Positions 15,608 through 24,145 of a stretch of 43,071 bases of DNA are shown piece after piece (within the stretch, counting starts at the first letter, position 1; the number at the start of each line of letters is the position of its first letter). This DNA comes from an uncultured Faecalibaculum sp. (GTDB lineage: Bacteria; Bacillota_I; Bacilli_A; Erysipelotrichales; Erysipelotrichaceae). The stretch spans positions 1 through 43,071 of the forward strand of contig NZ_CAJUPA010000015.1 in NCBI RefSeq assembly GCF_910588395.1. The letters run 5' to 3'. The notes beneath the pieces are model-generated. The model was not told where the DNA came from and searched no databases. It saw only the letters and a program-made list of their open reading frames with translations. A program made the position numbers and the translations under genes.

Positions 15608-16372
15608 ATGACCATCAATTACAGGCAACAGGAAAACGAAACAGCTGGTCAGACGCTTGATCTGACCGGTGTGGATACACTGCTTTTTGATCTGGACGGG
15701 ACGCTGCTGCCCATGGATGAAGAAGCATTCACCAGGCTGTATCTGGGTTCGCTGTCCGCAGCGTTCCAGGATTGGTATGATCCCCGGCTGATGCAGAAAA
15801 CGCTCTGGGAATCCGTGGGGCTGATGACTGCCAATCAGGGGGAGAGCACCAATGAAACCCTGCTCTGGACGCTGATGGAATCCCGGTTTCCGGGGATTTC
15901 ATCCCGGAAAGCGGAATTCGATGCGTATTACCGGACAACCTTTGACGAGGCAAAGCCCGCCTGTCCCGCACGGGCGGGAACCGGTGAGTTTCTGGAAAAG
16001 CTGAAACAGGCGGGATACCGGCTGATTCTGGCCACCAATCCCATTTTCCCGGAGAGCGCCGTCAGACAGCGACTGCGCTGGGCAGGAGTGGATGCCGGTC
16101 TGTTCACGGATATCACCACCTGTGAAAACTGTGCCAGATGCAAGCCGGACCCGGCTTACTACCGGGAAATCCTGAACCGGAACGGCCTGAATCCTGCACA
16201 GTGTGTGATGATCGGCAATGACACCACGGAGGACATGGCTGCCGGATCTCTGGGCATGCAGACTTTTCTGCTGACAGACTGTCTGCTGAACCGGAAGGAT
16301 CTGGACACGAACCAGTGGCCTCACGGTGATTTCACCGCTTTGATGGAAGCCTTCGGCTGTCATTGCGCATAG
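15608..16372 (+). CDS. HAD-superfamily phosphatase
   Basis: 254 residues with the four HAD motifs: DLDGT (Asp28 and Asp30), LATNP as motif II, the lysine in CKPDPAYY as motif III, and GNDTTEDMAAG as motif IV. The helical cap between about residues 40 and 110 places it near the phosphoglycolate-phosphatase type. The substrate cannot be told. No ribosome-binding site precedes ATG 15608, and a TATAAT box ends six bases before it, so it appears to be translated from a leaderless mRNA. It converges on the next gene across a strong terminator. Confidence 0.88.
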   Translation: MTINYRQQENETAGQTLDLTGVDTLLFDLDGTLLPMDEEAFTRLYLGSLSAAFQDWYDPRLMQKTLWESVGLMTANQGESTNETLLWTLMESRFPGISSRKAEFDAYYRTTFDEAKPACPARAGTGEFLEKLKQAGYRLILATNPIFPESAVRQRLRWAGVDAGLFTDITTCENCARCKPDPAYYREILNRNGLNPAQCVMIGNDTTEDMAAGSLGMQTFLLTDCLLNRKDLDTNQWPHGDFTALMEAFGCHCA

Positions 16373-16396
16373 GCTGTACCGCTGGCCGCTGAACGG

Positions 16397-16445
16397 AAAA
16401 CGCCATGGAGCCGCTGCCTGAAGGCAGGATCCATGGCGTTTTTCA
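16397..16445. terminator. Bidirectional intrinsic terminator
   Basis: Twelve-base arms AAAACGCCATGG (16397-16408) and CCATGGCGTTTT (16431-16442) enclose a second hairpin CTGCCT / AGGCAG (16414-16427). It separates the convergent HAD and membrane-protein genes. Confidence 0.88.
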
Positions 16446-16476
16446 TGTCGCTATTCTGACAGGGGATGCCGCAGTC

Positions 16477-17562
16477 TCAGTCGGTGTAATCCTCGTCTTC
16501 AGGCTCCAGATCCGGCAGATCGGTATCATCCAGTCCGAAGCCCGGGCTCTGGCGGTGCTGCGGATCCCGGATGGCTTTGCCCATGAGAACCGGGGAGATC
16601 ACGGCTCCGATCAGACCATACCGGATGATGTCCAGCAGAATGAAAAGGATGAACACCCGGTCCGGATACAGGCCGGTATCGTGGTAGGCCATCAGCCGGG
16701 TGGCAAACCAGGCGGAGAAGAGAACTTCTGCGCCGATGACCCCCCAGATCACGCGGCGGCATCCTTTCTGGGAGTAGTAGAGGAAGAAGACCGGGATCGT
16801 CCAGACAAAGGCGGTGAAAATGCACAGCAGGAACATATCCCGGGTGGCGAACACACTGCGCATATCCAGACTGGAGAACCAGCCCTGGAACATCTGCACG
16901 AAAATCGGGAACACCACCAGTTCGCCGTAGATGCAGATTCCCAGGCGTACGGAAACCTGGGGCCAGGTCAGAGGCTTTTCGGCTTTTTCCTCCGGTTCCG
17001 GGGCAGACTGTGTCCGGGCAGGCTGTGCTGCCGGCCGGACAGCGGTCATGCTGGCCGGTTCGGCACTGCGGGTGATGGTCTGTGCCCGGACGGCCCTGGC
17101 ATCCTCGAGAGGATCATCGTCATAGACTTCCAGAATGTGGTCGTAGTACACGCGGGCCCAGCGGTTCTGGTGGAAATACAGTCCGGTCTGCATGAGGATG
17201 GCCAGTTTGATGAACAGGCAGAACATCCAGGTGAAATACACAAAGATGTGGGTCCAGTCTTTCATCATGGCCTGGACCGGGATCCAGAAGGTTGCCACTT
17301 CCAGAAGGTACATGACCCAGTACAGCCAGCGGATCCATTTCTGGCCGGTGGAGAGGCCGAGAAAGAGCAGCAGCCAGAGGAAGATTTCTGTGAGGGAGAC
17401 GAGTATGAAGGTCTGGTGAAGACCGGTTTCCGCGAATTTCAGGAAATCCAGGTTCAGGACCAGATCGGTGCCGATTACGAAGACACAGACCAGCAGGAAA
17501 TAAAAGATCAGGTGCCATACAACGTGGTTGCGGGCTTTCCGGTATATTTTTCTGTCATCCAT
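16477..17562 (-). CDS. Unknown multi-pass membrane protein
   Basis: 361 residues, not recognised. About eight hydrophobic segments fall in two groups: four in residues about 14-130 and four in about 220-325. They are separated by a hydrophilic Ala/Pro/Glu-rich loop (about 150-205). The C-terminus is acidic (DLPDLEPEDEDYTD). The start is taken as ATG 17562. The frame extends further upstream, but an extended -10 (TGC then TATGCT, 17575-17570 on the minus strand) sits seven bases before this ATG, so the transcript probably starts at the initiation codon. GGAG lies only one base from the ATG, too close to act as a normal ribosome-binding site. Confidence 0.75.
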   Translation of the reverse strand: MDDRKIYRKARNHVVWHLIFYFLLVCVFVIGTDLVLNLDFLKFAETGLHQTFILVSLTEIFLWLLLFLGLSTGQKWIRWLYWVMYLLEVATFWIPVQAMMKDWTHIFVYFTWMFCLFIKLAILMQTGLYFHQNRWARVYYDHILEVYDDDPLEDARAVRAQTITRSAEPASMTAVRPAAQPARTQSAPEPEEKAEKPLTWPQVSVRLGICIYGELVVFPIFVQMFQGWFSSLDMRSVFATRDMFLLCIFTAFVWTIPVFFLYYSQKGCRRVIWGVIGAEVLFSAWFATRLMAYHDTGLYPDRVFILFILLDIIRYGLIGAVISPVLMGKAIRDPQHRQSPGFGLDDTDLPDLEPEDEDYTD

Positions 17563-17569
17563 ACTCCAA

Positions 17570-17575
17570 AGCATA
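17570..17575 (-). promoter_or_regulatory. Extended -10 box of an apparently leaderless transcript
   Basis: On the minus strand TATGCT preceded by TGC, seven bases before ATG 17562. No -35 match is seen. Confidence 0.5.
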
Positions 17576-17717
17576 GCACAAATGAGTATCCGGGCTGTGG
17601 AGAAATCCGGGCGGAGGGATGGATGTGGGATTTGTGCATATGGGGAATACGCTGCTGTGCACGTCAGCTGCATGGATGGCAGGAATCAGTACAGATGCCG
17701 CTTCCCCCTGACATGAC

Positions 17718-17768
17718 AAAACCGCAGACACTGCCATCCGGCCGAATGACGGGAGCGTCTGCGGTTTT
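17718..17768. terminator. Intrinsic terminator of the glycoside hydrolase-like gene
   Basis: Twelve-base arms AAAACCGCAGAC (17718-17729) and GTCTGCGGTTTT (17757-17768), just past the stop at 17775 on the minus strand. Confidence 0.85.
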
Positions 17769-17774
17769 ATGGTT

Positions 17775-19445
17775 TTATCCGGTTTTGTCTGTCTGCCCCT
17801 TCTGCGGGGCGGCCGGGTTCACGGTGGTTTTCATGCCTTCCACGCGGGGTTCCACGATGTCGACATCACCGTTGCTGCACCAGATCAGCCAGCTGTCAAA
17901 GCCGGTTTCCTCCACAGCCCGGATCTGATCCTGCACATCCTGGGCGGTATTGGCGTATCCCTGCAGCCAGGGCCGGTACTGGGTGTCGTCTGCATAGACA
18001 GACTGCGCAATCTGGGAGTAGCGTTTCAGCATTTCGCCCTGCTGCGTGGCGGGATATTCCACGCCCAGGGAACCGCTGGCAAAGTGGTCCGGGTAGGGCA
18101 TGGGGGAGACATAGTCTGCGGCAATGCACAGTCCGGGTACATACTGTCCCAGGTCCTGGTCGTCCATGGCGGTAAGCACCTGCGCAAAGACGTCCACAGA
18201 CAGATAGGCGTTGTGCTCATGGACCCGGTCCCGTACGTACTGCGTGAAATGCTGAATGGCCGAGGCCTTGCTTTCATCGTAGGTATTGTGCAGTTCCGTC
18301 AATCCCTGGAGCTGAGCCAGCCCTTCCGGGAATCTGGTGTAGTCCAGCTGCACTTCGTTGAAGATATCCGCGGCTTCCGCGCAGATGTCACCGTTGTATT
18401 CCCAGGCTTTCCGGGAATAGGGCGATGCCCAGGTGCTCTGGGCGATTTCCAGCAGCTGCCCGTCCGTTGTCTGAATCGCTTCTTCCGGGTAGGCGGCTGC
18501 AAAGACCGGGTCCTTGAAGGCGGAGACCCGTCCGATCATGTAGAATCCCGCATCCTGGAACCGTTTCACCAGCTGTTTCAGCTGATCCAGGGAGAGTCCG
18601 GAATAGCCGGAATCCACCCATTTCGCAGCGGCGGGGGATTCGTACTCCACCAGACCGCCTTCGTTTTTCAGTTCCACCACCAGTGCATTCAGGTCGGTTC
18701 TGTCTTTCAGGGAAAGATAATACCCGGGATCTGCCGCAAGCTGTTCCAGCGTCACATGCAGTCCCCGGACATCCTCTTTCCGGGGATTGTCCGCAAAGTC
18801 CACCGGCTGCACCGGTTTCCAGTCTTCCTGTGTCACGAAGGCATCCGTGGAGTAGCCTTCACCATAGGCGGCGTTCCAGTATTCGGAAACCGCCACGTTG
18901 GGTTCATCCCAGGCATGGACCGACTCGGCGTCCGGCTCCACATACTGCCCGGGGATCCAGTAGGTTTTCCCGTCCCGGACCACTTCATACCAGTTCACCA
19001 TCCCCGTTTCCGGATCCAGATCCTGCACACTGGCGGACACGACTTCAAGTTCTTCCCCTTTTTCAGCCGCGACCTGACTGAGCGTGCCATCTTTCGTTTC
19101 CCGCAGTTCCGTGCGTGTCCGCACGAAAACCGAAGGCACTTTCACACAGTCGGCGTAGTCATCCGCCAGACTGGCTGTGGGCACCTCCAGGGTTTTTCCC
19201 TCATACTCCACCTGGGACATCCGTGGTCCGCGCTTTTTCAGCCGCACCCCGGTTCCCCGGACCAGTGTATATGTATCTTCCCGGATCTCCCCGTTTTCCA
19301 GCGTGGGCACCTGGACTTCCAGGGTGTTGCCGGCCGGAGCAATGTAGACCGTGGGATAGACCTGGGTTGCCAGTATCCCGGCAGCCAGGAGGATGAAGGA
19401 CAGGAAAAGAAAGAGCAGGATGAGCATCCTCCGCTTCTTTTTCAT
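17775..19445 (-). CDS. Membrane-anchored putative glycoside hydrolase (DUF4015 type)
   Basis: 556 residues. An N-terminal anchor (about 7-30) is followed by a beta-rich, SH3-like region (about 40-180; contains GMVNWYEVVRDGKTYWIPG). The C-terminal TIM-barrel-like domain (about 215-545) has features of the PF13200 putative glycoside hydrolases: RGLHVTLEQLAADPG, LNALVVELKNEGG, FNEVQLDYTRFPEG, YLSVDVFAQV, and a final GFDSWLIWCSNGDVD. Acidic residues in QLDYTRFPE and KNEGG are candidate catalytic ones. It would act outside the membrane, perhaps on wall or capsule polysaccharide. ATG 19445 is preferred over GTG 19454 because GGTGA lies six bases before it. Confidence 0.85.
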   Translation of the reverse strand: MKKKRRMLILLFLFLSFILLAAGILATQVYPTVYIAPAGNTLEVQVPTLENGEIREDTYTLVRGTGVRLKKRGPRMSQVEYEGKTLEVPTASLADDYADCVKVPSVFVRTRTELRETKDGTLSQVAAEKGEELEVVSASVQDLDPETGMVNWYEVVRDGKTYWIPGQYVEPDAESVHAWDEPNVAVSEYWNAAYGEGYSTDAFVTQEDWKPVQPVDFADNPRKEDVRGLHVTLEQLAADPGYYLSLKDRTDLNALVVELKNEGGLVEYESPAAAKWVDSGYSGLSLDQLKQLVKRFQDAGFYMIGRVSAFKDPVFAAAYPEEAIQTTDGQLLEIAQSTWASPYSRKAWEYNGDICAEAADIFNEVQLDYTRFPEGLAQLQGLTELHNTYDESKASAIQHFTQYVRDRVHEHNAYLSVDVFAQVLTAMDDQDLGQYVPGLCIAADYVSPMPYPDHFASGSLGVEYPATQQGEMLKRYSQIAQSVYADDTQYRPWLQGYANTAQDVQDQIRAVEETGFDSWLIWCSNGDVDIVEPRVEGMKTTVNPAAPQKGQTDKTG

Positions 19446-19468
19446 ATGGTTCACCGGTTCAATCGTAA

Positions 19469-19492
19469 CAAAAAAAGACGCAGAATGCGCCT
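19469..19492 (-). terminator. Intrinsic terminator overlapping the stop codon
   Basis: On the minus strand AGGCGCA, a three-base loop, TGCGTCT and a run of Ts. The stem starts inside the TAG stop of the gene at 19491-20000. Confidence 0.7.
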
Positions 19493-20000
19493 AATGACCG
19501 TATATTTTGAATAATCGGCGGACTTTTTTCGCACAGGCTTCGTCAAAAACCGTATCCGGAACCACGCTTCTGACCCCGAAATCATGCCGCATGTTCATGT
19601 CATCCACAACGGCGAATTCCGTGACACCCAGATCTTCCAGAGAGGAACGGATGACATCCGGGCGGCTGAGTCCTGCAGGGGCGCAGCCCAGCATGAATTC
19701 TCCCAGGCCCACAATGGCAAGCACCGCCCGGAGTTCCCTGGGTGAAAACACATTGCGCCAGGAGCTGGTCACCACAATCCCTGCGCTGCATTCCAGGCAG
19801 ATGTCCCGGATCAGAGAGCAGGCAGCGGCATCGAAACTATGCACCACTTCATTGACCAGCACCGGGTCCAGTGAAGCGATGGCAGCGCATTCGCGTTCCA
19901 GAGCCAGGCGTTTTCCCAGCCCGGGATCCAGTTCAAAGTCCGGCAGCGGCTGGCGCCTGGCCAGCACTCCGTCAATGTCCAGATACAGAATCGGTCCCAT
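19491..20000 (-). CDS. Small HAD-like protein
   Basis: 169 residues beginning MGPILYLDIDGVLARRQ, a HAD motif I, followed by GIVVTSSWRN (motif II; Ser/Trp/Arg pattern common in HAD domains of the RNA-repair 'Swiss army knife' group) and EFAVVDDMNMRHDF (motif IV). No cap domain is present, so the likely target is a large substrate or a nucleotide or protein phosphate. ATG 20000 is chosen for the AAGGTGAT site just upstream. It is divergent from ktrB with an inverted repeat between them. Confidence 0.82.
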   Translation of the reverse strand: MGPILYLDIDGVLARRQPLPDFELDPGLGKRLALERECAAIASLDPVLVNEVVHSFDAAACSLIRDICLECSAGIVVTSSWRNVFSPRELRAVLAIVGLGEFMLGCAPAGLSRPDVIRSSLEDLGVTEFAVVDDMNMRHDFGVRSVVPDTVFDEACAKKVRRLFKIYGH

Positions 20001-20029
20001 TTCATCACCTTCTTTGGGAATTATCTGAA

Positions 20030-20067
20030 AAATCCAGGCCCAAGGCAAGAGCAAACGGCCTGGGTTT
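20030..20067. promoter_or_regulatory. Interrupted palindrome between divergent HAD-like gene and ktrB
   Basis: Arms AAATCCAGGCC (20030-20040) and GGCCTGGGTTT (20057-20067) match at 10 of 11 positions with a 16-base spacer. The right arm ends just before the ktrB -10 box TATAAT (20071-20076), taking the place of a -35. This suits an operator or a cruciform. Confidence 0.5.
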
Positions 20068-20070
20068 GAG

Positions 20071-20076
20071 TATAAT
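20071..20076 (+). promoter_or_regulatory. -10 box of ktrB
   Basis: TATAAT, 28 bases before ATG 20105. There is no -35 match, which fits activator control or the adjacent palindrome. Confidence 0.55.
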
Positions 20077-20104
20077 ACTGTGCGAAAGGCAGGTGAATCC
20101 TGTG

Positions 20105-21418
20105 ATGATGCACAGACTCAAACGGCTGGTGAGGGACCTGACGCCTTCCCGGGTCCTGTCTCTGGGATTCCTGGGCGTGATCCTGACCGGCGGCATTCTG
20201 CTGGCGCTTCCTGTCTCCTGGAATCCGGGACAGCATGTCAGGTTTCTGGATGCGCTGTTTGTTTCCTGCAGTGCGGTCTGCGTGACCGGACTGACCACGG
20301 TTCCCTGCGGAGATTCCTTCAATCTGTTCGGGCGGACGGTACTGGGGACACTGATCCAGATCGGCGGTCTGGGCGTGGCGGCGCTGTCGGTCATGATCAC
20401 GCTGCTGATGGGCCGGAAAATCGGGCTGAAAGCCCGGCAGGTGCTGTCAGCCGCCATGAATTTCTCCGGTGTGGGGGGACTGATCAATTTTCTGAAGATC
20501 CTGCTCCGTTTCACGCTGATATTCGAGCTGTCCGGCACCATCCTGTGCTTTTTTGTGTTCGTGCAGGATTATCCGCCGCTGCAGGCAGCGGGGTATGCGC
20601 TGTTTCATTCGGTTTCGGCTTTCAACAATGCCGGATTTGATGTCTTCGGCGGCTATGACTCCCTGCTACACTATGCCCACAACGTGCCGCTGAATCTGAT
20701 CACCATGGCACTGGTCATCATTGGCGGATTCGGCTTTTTCGCCATGTGGGACATGGGACACTGCCGGTTCAAGTGGAAGAAGTTCACGCTGAACACCAAA
20801 GTTGTCACGGTCATGACTGTGCTCCTTCTGGTGCTGGGCACGGCGTTTCTGTACTGGACCACAAATCAGACGCTGCTGGAGGCGGCATTTCAGTCCGTCA
20901 TCGCCCGGACGGCGGGATTCAACACTTATCCGCTGTCCAACTACACAGAAGCTGCTCTGCTGATTTTCACCGTGCTGATGTTCATTGGCGCCAACCCCGG
21001 CGGTACCGGTGGCGGCATCAAGACCACGACGTTTTTCGCGGTAGCCATGAAAGCCATCTCCAGCACAATGCGGGGTGACCGGGATGAAGTGTTCTACCGC
21101 AAAATCCCGAATGTGGTCTTCACGCAGGCTCTGACGGTTTTCTTCTATGGACTGACTGTGATTACTGTGAGCACGATTCTGATCCTGGCGTTTGAACAGG
21201 ATCTGTCACTGTCGGCGGTTCTGGTGGAGGTCACCAGTGCGTTTGCGACCGTGGGCAGTACGGTGGGCATCACCCCGGGACTCTGCTCTGCCAGCAAGAT
21301 CGTGCTCATGATCTGCATGTTCATCGGCCGGCTGGGTCCGCTGACCATTGCCACGGTTCTGGCGTTCAAGGGCAAGAGCGAAGCGCATTTCACGGAAGAA
21401 ACCATCATGATCGGCTGA
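20105..21418 (+). CDS. ktrB: TrkH/KtrB-type potassium uptake membrane subunit
   Basis: 437 residues with the four pore-loop repeats of the Trk/Ktr/HKT family. The selectivity segments read CVTGLTT, FNNAGFD, ARTAGFNT and VGSTVGITPG, each with the key glycine. The length and the single-RCK partner gene downstream favour KtrB over TrkH. ATG 20105 (or the neighbouring ATG 20108 or GTG 20102) is chosen because AGGTG lies about nine bases upstream; the longer frame from 19871 runs into the divergent gene and is rejected. It is cotranscribed with ktrA, which starts 35 bases after its stop. Confidence 0.93.
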   Translation: MMHRLKRLVRDLTPSRVLSLGFLGVILTGGILLALPVSWNPGQHVRFLDALFVSCSAVCVTGLTTVPCGDSFNLFGRTVLGTLIQIGGLGVAALSVMITLLMGRKIGLKARQVLSAAMNFSGVGGLINFLKILLRFTLIFELSGTILCFFVFVQDYPPLQAAGYALFHSVSAFNNAGFDVFGGYDSLLHYAHNVPLNLITMALVIIGGFGFFAMWDMGHCRFKWKKFTLNTKVVTVMTVLLLVLGTAFLYWTTNQTLLEAAFQSVIARTAGFNTYPLSNYTEAALLIFTVLMFIGANPGGTGGGIKTTTFFAVAMKAISSTMRGDRDEVFYRKIPNVVFTQALTVFFYGLTVITVSTILILAFEQDLSLSAVLVEVTSAFATVGSTVGITPGLCSASKIVLMICMFIGRLGPLTIATVLAFKGKSEAHFTEETIMIG

Positions 21419-21453
21419 GAATGGCCGGATGTTTTACAGGAGAATCAACGAAT

Positions 21454-22128
21454 ATGAGAAGAACCCCACAGGACGCAGCCTTTGCGATCATCGGCCTGGG
21501 CCGCTTCGGCATGGCTGTTGCCGACAAGCTGTCGGAATACGGATATTCCATCATCTGCTGTGACCGGGACGCAGAAAAAGTCCGGGAAGCCAGAAATCTG
21601 ACTCCTTTTGCCTATGTGGTGGAACACATGTCCAAGGAGAGTCTGGATGAAATCGGCGTCCGGAACTGCGACTGCGGCATTGTCTGCATCGGATCGGCTT
21701 TCGATGTCTCAATCCTGACCACGATGTACCTTACGGAGCTGGGGCTGAAGAAGGTCATTGCCAAGGCAAACTCCGAGGATCAGGCCAAGATCCTGCGGCA
21801 GATGGGCGCCATGACGGTGCAGCCGGAGAAGGATTCCGGGACACGGCTGGCGGACCGGCTGATGTACAATGACCAGATCGAGTGCTTCACGCTGGATGGG
21901 GAGACCCAGATCCACACTCTGAAAGTTCCTGCCAGTCTGGTGGGACAAAGCGTGGCCCAGGTGGATTCCCGGGCGCGGTACGGCATCAACATCATCGCCA
22001 TCCGGCATGACAATGACATCATGACCAATTTCGATCCCGACTACCGTTTCCGGGCAGGAGACAAGCTGTCGATCATCGGCAGCAAACGGGATATCGAGCG
22101 GTTTGAAGACATGAATTCCGATGAATGA
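21454..22128 (+). CDS. ktrA: KtrA/TrkA-type potassium channel regulatory subunit
   Basis: Cytosolic RCK protein of 224 residues, the size of KtrA. It has a Rossmann nucleotide-binding domain with AIIGLGRFG (about residues 11-19) and the acidic strand end CCDRD, then a TrkA-C domain (about 140-222; contains AGDKLSIIGSKRDIERF). It forms a ring that gates KtrB in response to bound nucleotide. ATG 21454 has AGGAG 11 bases upstream. A terminator follows. Confidence 0.93.
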   Translation: MRRTPQDAAFAIIGLGRFGMAVADKLSEYGYSIICCDRDAEKVREARNLTPFAYVVEHMSKESLDEIGVRNCDCGIVCIGSAFDVSILTTMYLTELGLKKVIAKANSEDQAKILRQMGAMTVQPEKDSGTRLADRLMYNDQIECFTLDGETQIHTLKVPASLVGQSVAQVDSRARYGINIIAIRHDNDIMTNFDPDYRFRAGDKLSIIGSKRDIERFEDMNSDE

Positions 22129-22133
22129 CCAGA

Positions 22134-22177
22134 AACCGGGATGCAGGCTGCAGGAAAAGCGTGCATCCCGGTTCTTT
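22134..22177 (+). terminator. Intrinsic terminator of ktrBA
   Basis: Perfect 12-base arms AACCGGGATGCA (22134-22145) and TGCATCCCGGTT (22162-22173) followed by CTTT. Confidence 0.8.
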
Positions 22178-22305
22178 GCGAAAGGGCAGCTGTATGGACC
22201 CGGAACTGGTGACATTCGGCTGCCGGATGACAAAAACCCGGCAGGGCAGTCAGGACTGGCAGGTTTCCGGGACGGAACCGGTCCTGATCCCGACGACCCT
22301 CATGA

Positions 22306-22311
22306 TACAAT
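22306..22311 (+). promoter_or_regulatory. Extended -10 promoter of the rapZ operon
   Basis: TACAAT preceded by TGA, 23 bases before ATG 22335. AAAGGGGG lies in the short leader. Confidence 0.55.
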
Positions 22312-22334
22312 GTGGACCAAAGGGGGTATGCTGC

Positions 22335-23198
22335 ATGAATGAGAACCTCGTGCTGGTCACCGGCATGTCCGGAGCTGGAAAAAGCTCTGCGATGAATGCC
22401 CTGGAGGACCTGGGCTACTGCTGCATTGACAATTTTCCCCGGGAACTGCTTCCGCAGCTTCAGGAACTTCTGGAGAAGGAACAGGACCGGTACAAGAACA
22501 TCGCCCTGTCGGTATCGGCGGCGGATTATACAAGTTTTGTGAACTACTTCGACAACATTGCCCGGGAGCTGCAGATCATCTTTCTGGACTGCTCCGACGA
22601 AGAGCTGCTGCTGCGCTACCGCTTTACCCGCCGGCAGCATCCGATGATTGCCTCCGGGCAGGCCACAACGCTGGAAGACGCCATTGAAATGGAACGGCTG
22701 TCCTTTGACCAGATCCTGGCCAACATGAACAACACGCTGCATGTGGACACCACCAAGCTCTCCAGCCAGGCACTGATCAACCGCATCCGGCACCGGTTCA
22801 AGTCCACGGACAAGCCGGAATTCACAGTGACGTTCCAGTCCTTCGGCTTCAAGCATGGAATGCCCATGGATGCGGACATGGTGCTGGATGTCCGGTTTCT
22901 GCCCAATCCCTTCTACGAACCGAGTCTGCGGAACAAAACCGGCAATGACAAGGAAGTCTACGACTATGTCATGGAGTCCCAGGACACGCAGGAATACATT
23001 CAGCGCACGGCTCAGATGCTGGATTATGTGCTGGATCAGTACAACCGGCAGAACAAGTCCAACATGATCATCAGCGTGGGGTGCACCGGCGGTCAGCACC
23101 GGTCGGTGTCCATCGCCAACTGGCTGCATGACCGGTACAAGGACAAATACCGCTGCTTCAAGACCCACCGGGATGTGGAAGGCGGAGAAAACGGATGA
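22335..23198 (+). CDS. rapZ: RNase adapter / nucleotide-binding protein RapZ (YvcJ)
   Basis: 287 residues with a P-loop GMSGAGKS (residues 10-17) near the N-terminus and the family motifs DNFPRELLP, RFTRRQHP, VRFLPNPFY, and the C-terminal GCTGGQHRSVSIANWL with H and R conserved. In E. coli RapZ controls glmS through small RNAs; in Firmicutes (YvcJ) it binds and hydrolyses nucleotides. ATG 22335 has AAAGGGGG eight bases upstream; the open frame running in from 22125 is not needed. It starts the rapZ-yvcK-whiA set, overlapping yvcK by four bases. Confidence 0.96.
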   Translation: MNENLVLVTGMSGAGKSSAMNALEDLGYCCIDNFPRELLPQLQELLEKEQDRYKNIALSVSAADYTSFVNYFDNIARELQIIFLDCSDEELLLRYRFTRRQHPMIASGQATTLEDAIEMERLSFDQILANMNNTLHVDTTKLSSQALINRIRHRFKSTDKPEFTVTFQSFGFKHGMPMDADMVLDVRFLPNPFYEPSLRNKTGNDKEVYDYVMESQDTQEYIQRTAQMLDYVLDQYNRQNKSNMIISVGCTGGQHRSVSIANWLHDRYKDKYRCFKTHRDVEGGENG

Positions 23199-24145
23199 AG
23201 AAAATCGTGGTGCTGGGGGGCGGAACGGGGCTGTCCAGCATGCTGGCGGGCATGAAAAAGATACCGGATGCCCAGGTCACGGCCATTGTCACTGTGGCGG
23301 ATGACGGGGGCAGCACCGGCAGGATCCGGAATGCCTACAACGTACCGGCCATGGGAGACATCCGTCATGTGCTCACCGCCATGGCGCAGACCGAGAACGC
23401 CGGGATCCTGCAGCAGCTGATGAACTACCGCTTCGAAGGACAGGAAGATGTGGGAGGACACTCTCTGGGCAACCTGATTTTCCTGGCCATGATGGACATC
23501 ACCGGGTCCTTCATGGGCGCCATTGAATCCCTGTCCCGGGTGATGGGTGTGCGGGGAACGATACTGCCCTGCACGCTGGATGTGGCCACTCTGTATGCCC
23601 TCATGGCGGATGGAACGCTGGTGCGGGGAGAAAAAAACATCCCGACCCGGGACAACGCCATTGAACATGTGTACTATCAGCAGGATGTGCAGCCGTATAC
23701 ACAGGCTCTGGAAGCCCTGCGTGAGGCGGATCTGATCATTTACGGAATCGGCAGTCTGTATACCAGTGTCATTCCCAATCTGATCATTCCCGGGATACCG
23801 GAAGCCATTTACGACAATCCCTGCCCGAAAATCTACTTCTGCAATGCCATGAGTCAGCCCGGAGAAACCGACGGGTATTCCATGGAAGATCATGTGCGGG
23901 CGCTGGAAAAGCACAGTTTCAAGAACCCGGCGGATCTGGTGGTCATCAACGATGCCACGCTGCCGGCGGACGTACTGGCACGCTACGCGGCCATGGGCAG
24001 TCATCCCGTGGTATCCGACGGCTCCGATCAGAGCTATGAAGTCTGGCGGCGGCAGCTGACCACCCTCTCCGACAGCGGGCGGGTGCGGCATGATCCTGAA
24101 GCCGTGCGGCAGGCGGTGCAGGAAATTCTGGAGGAACTGGATTGA
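23195..24145 (+). CDS. yvcK: Gluconeogenesis factor YvcK (CofD-like)
   Basis: 316 residues with the CofD/YvcK nucleotide-sugar-binding start VVLGGGTGLSSML and ADDGGSTGRIR, then GDIRHVLTAMA, GHSLGNLIFLAM and GPIGSLYTS-like YGIGSLYTS. YvcK proteins bind UDP-GlcNAc and link carbon metabolism to wall synthesis. It overlaps rapZ (ATGA) and whiA, so the three are translationally coupled. Confidence 0.95.
   Translation: MKKIVVLGGGTGLSSMLAGMKKIPDAQVTAIVTVADDGGSTGRIRNAYNVPAMGDIRHVLTAMAQTENAGILQQLMNYRFEGQEDVGGHSLGNLIFLAMMDITGSFMGAIESLSRVMGVRGTILPCTLDVATLYALMADGTLVRGEKNIPTRDNAIEHVYYQQDVQPYTQALEALREADLIIYGIGSLYTSVIPNLIIPGIPEAIYDNPCPKIYFCNAMSQPGETDGYSMEDHVRALEKHSFKNPADLVVINDATLPADVLARYAAMGSHPVVSDGSDQSYEVWRRQLTTLSDSGRVRHDPEAVRQAVQEILEELD

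Noticed and set aside
22193..22334. N-terminal extension of RapZ from ATG 22193
   Set aside because: In frame and with an AAAGGG-like site, but RapZ proteins start just before the P-loop, and ATG 22335 has its own -10 box and strong ribosome-binding site.
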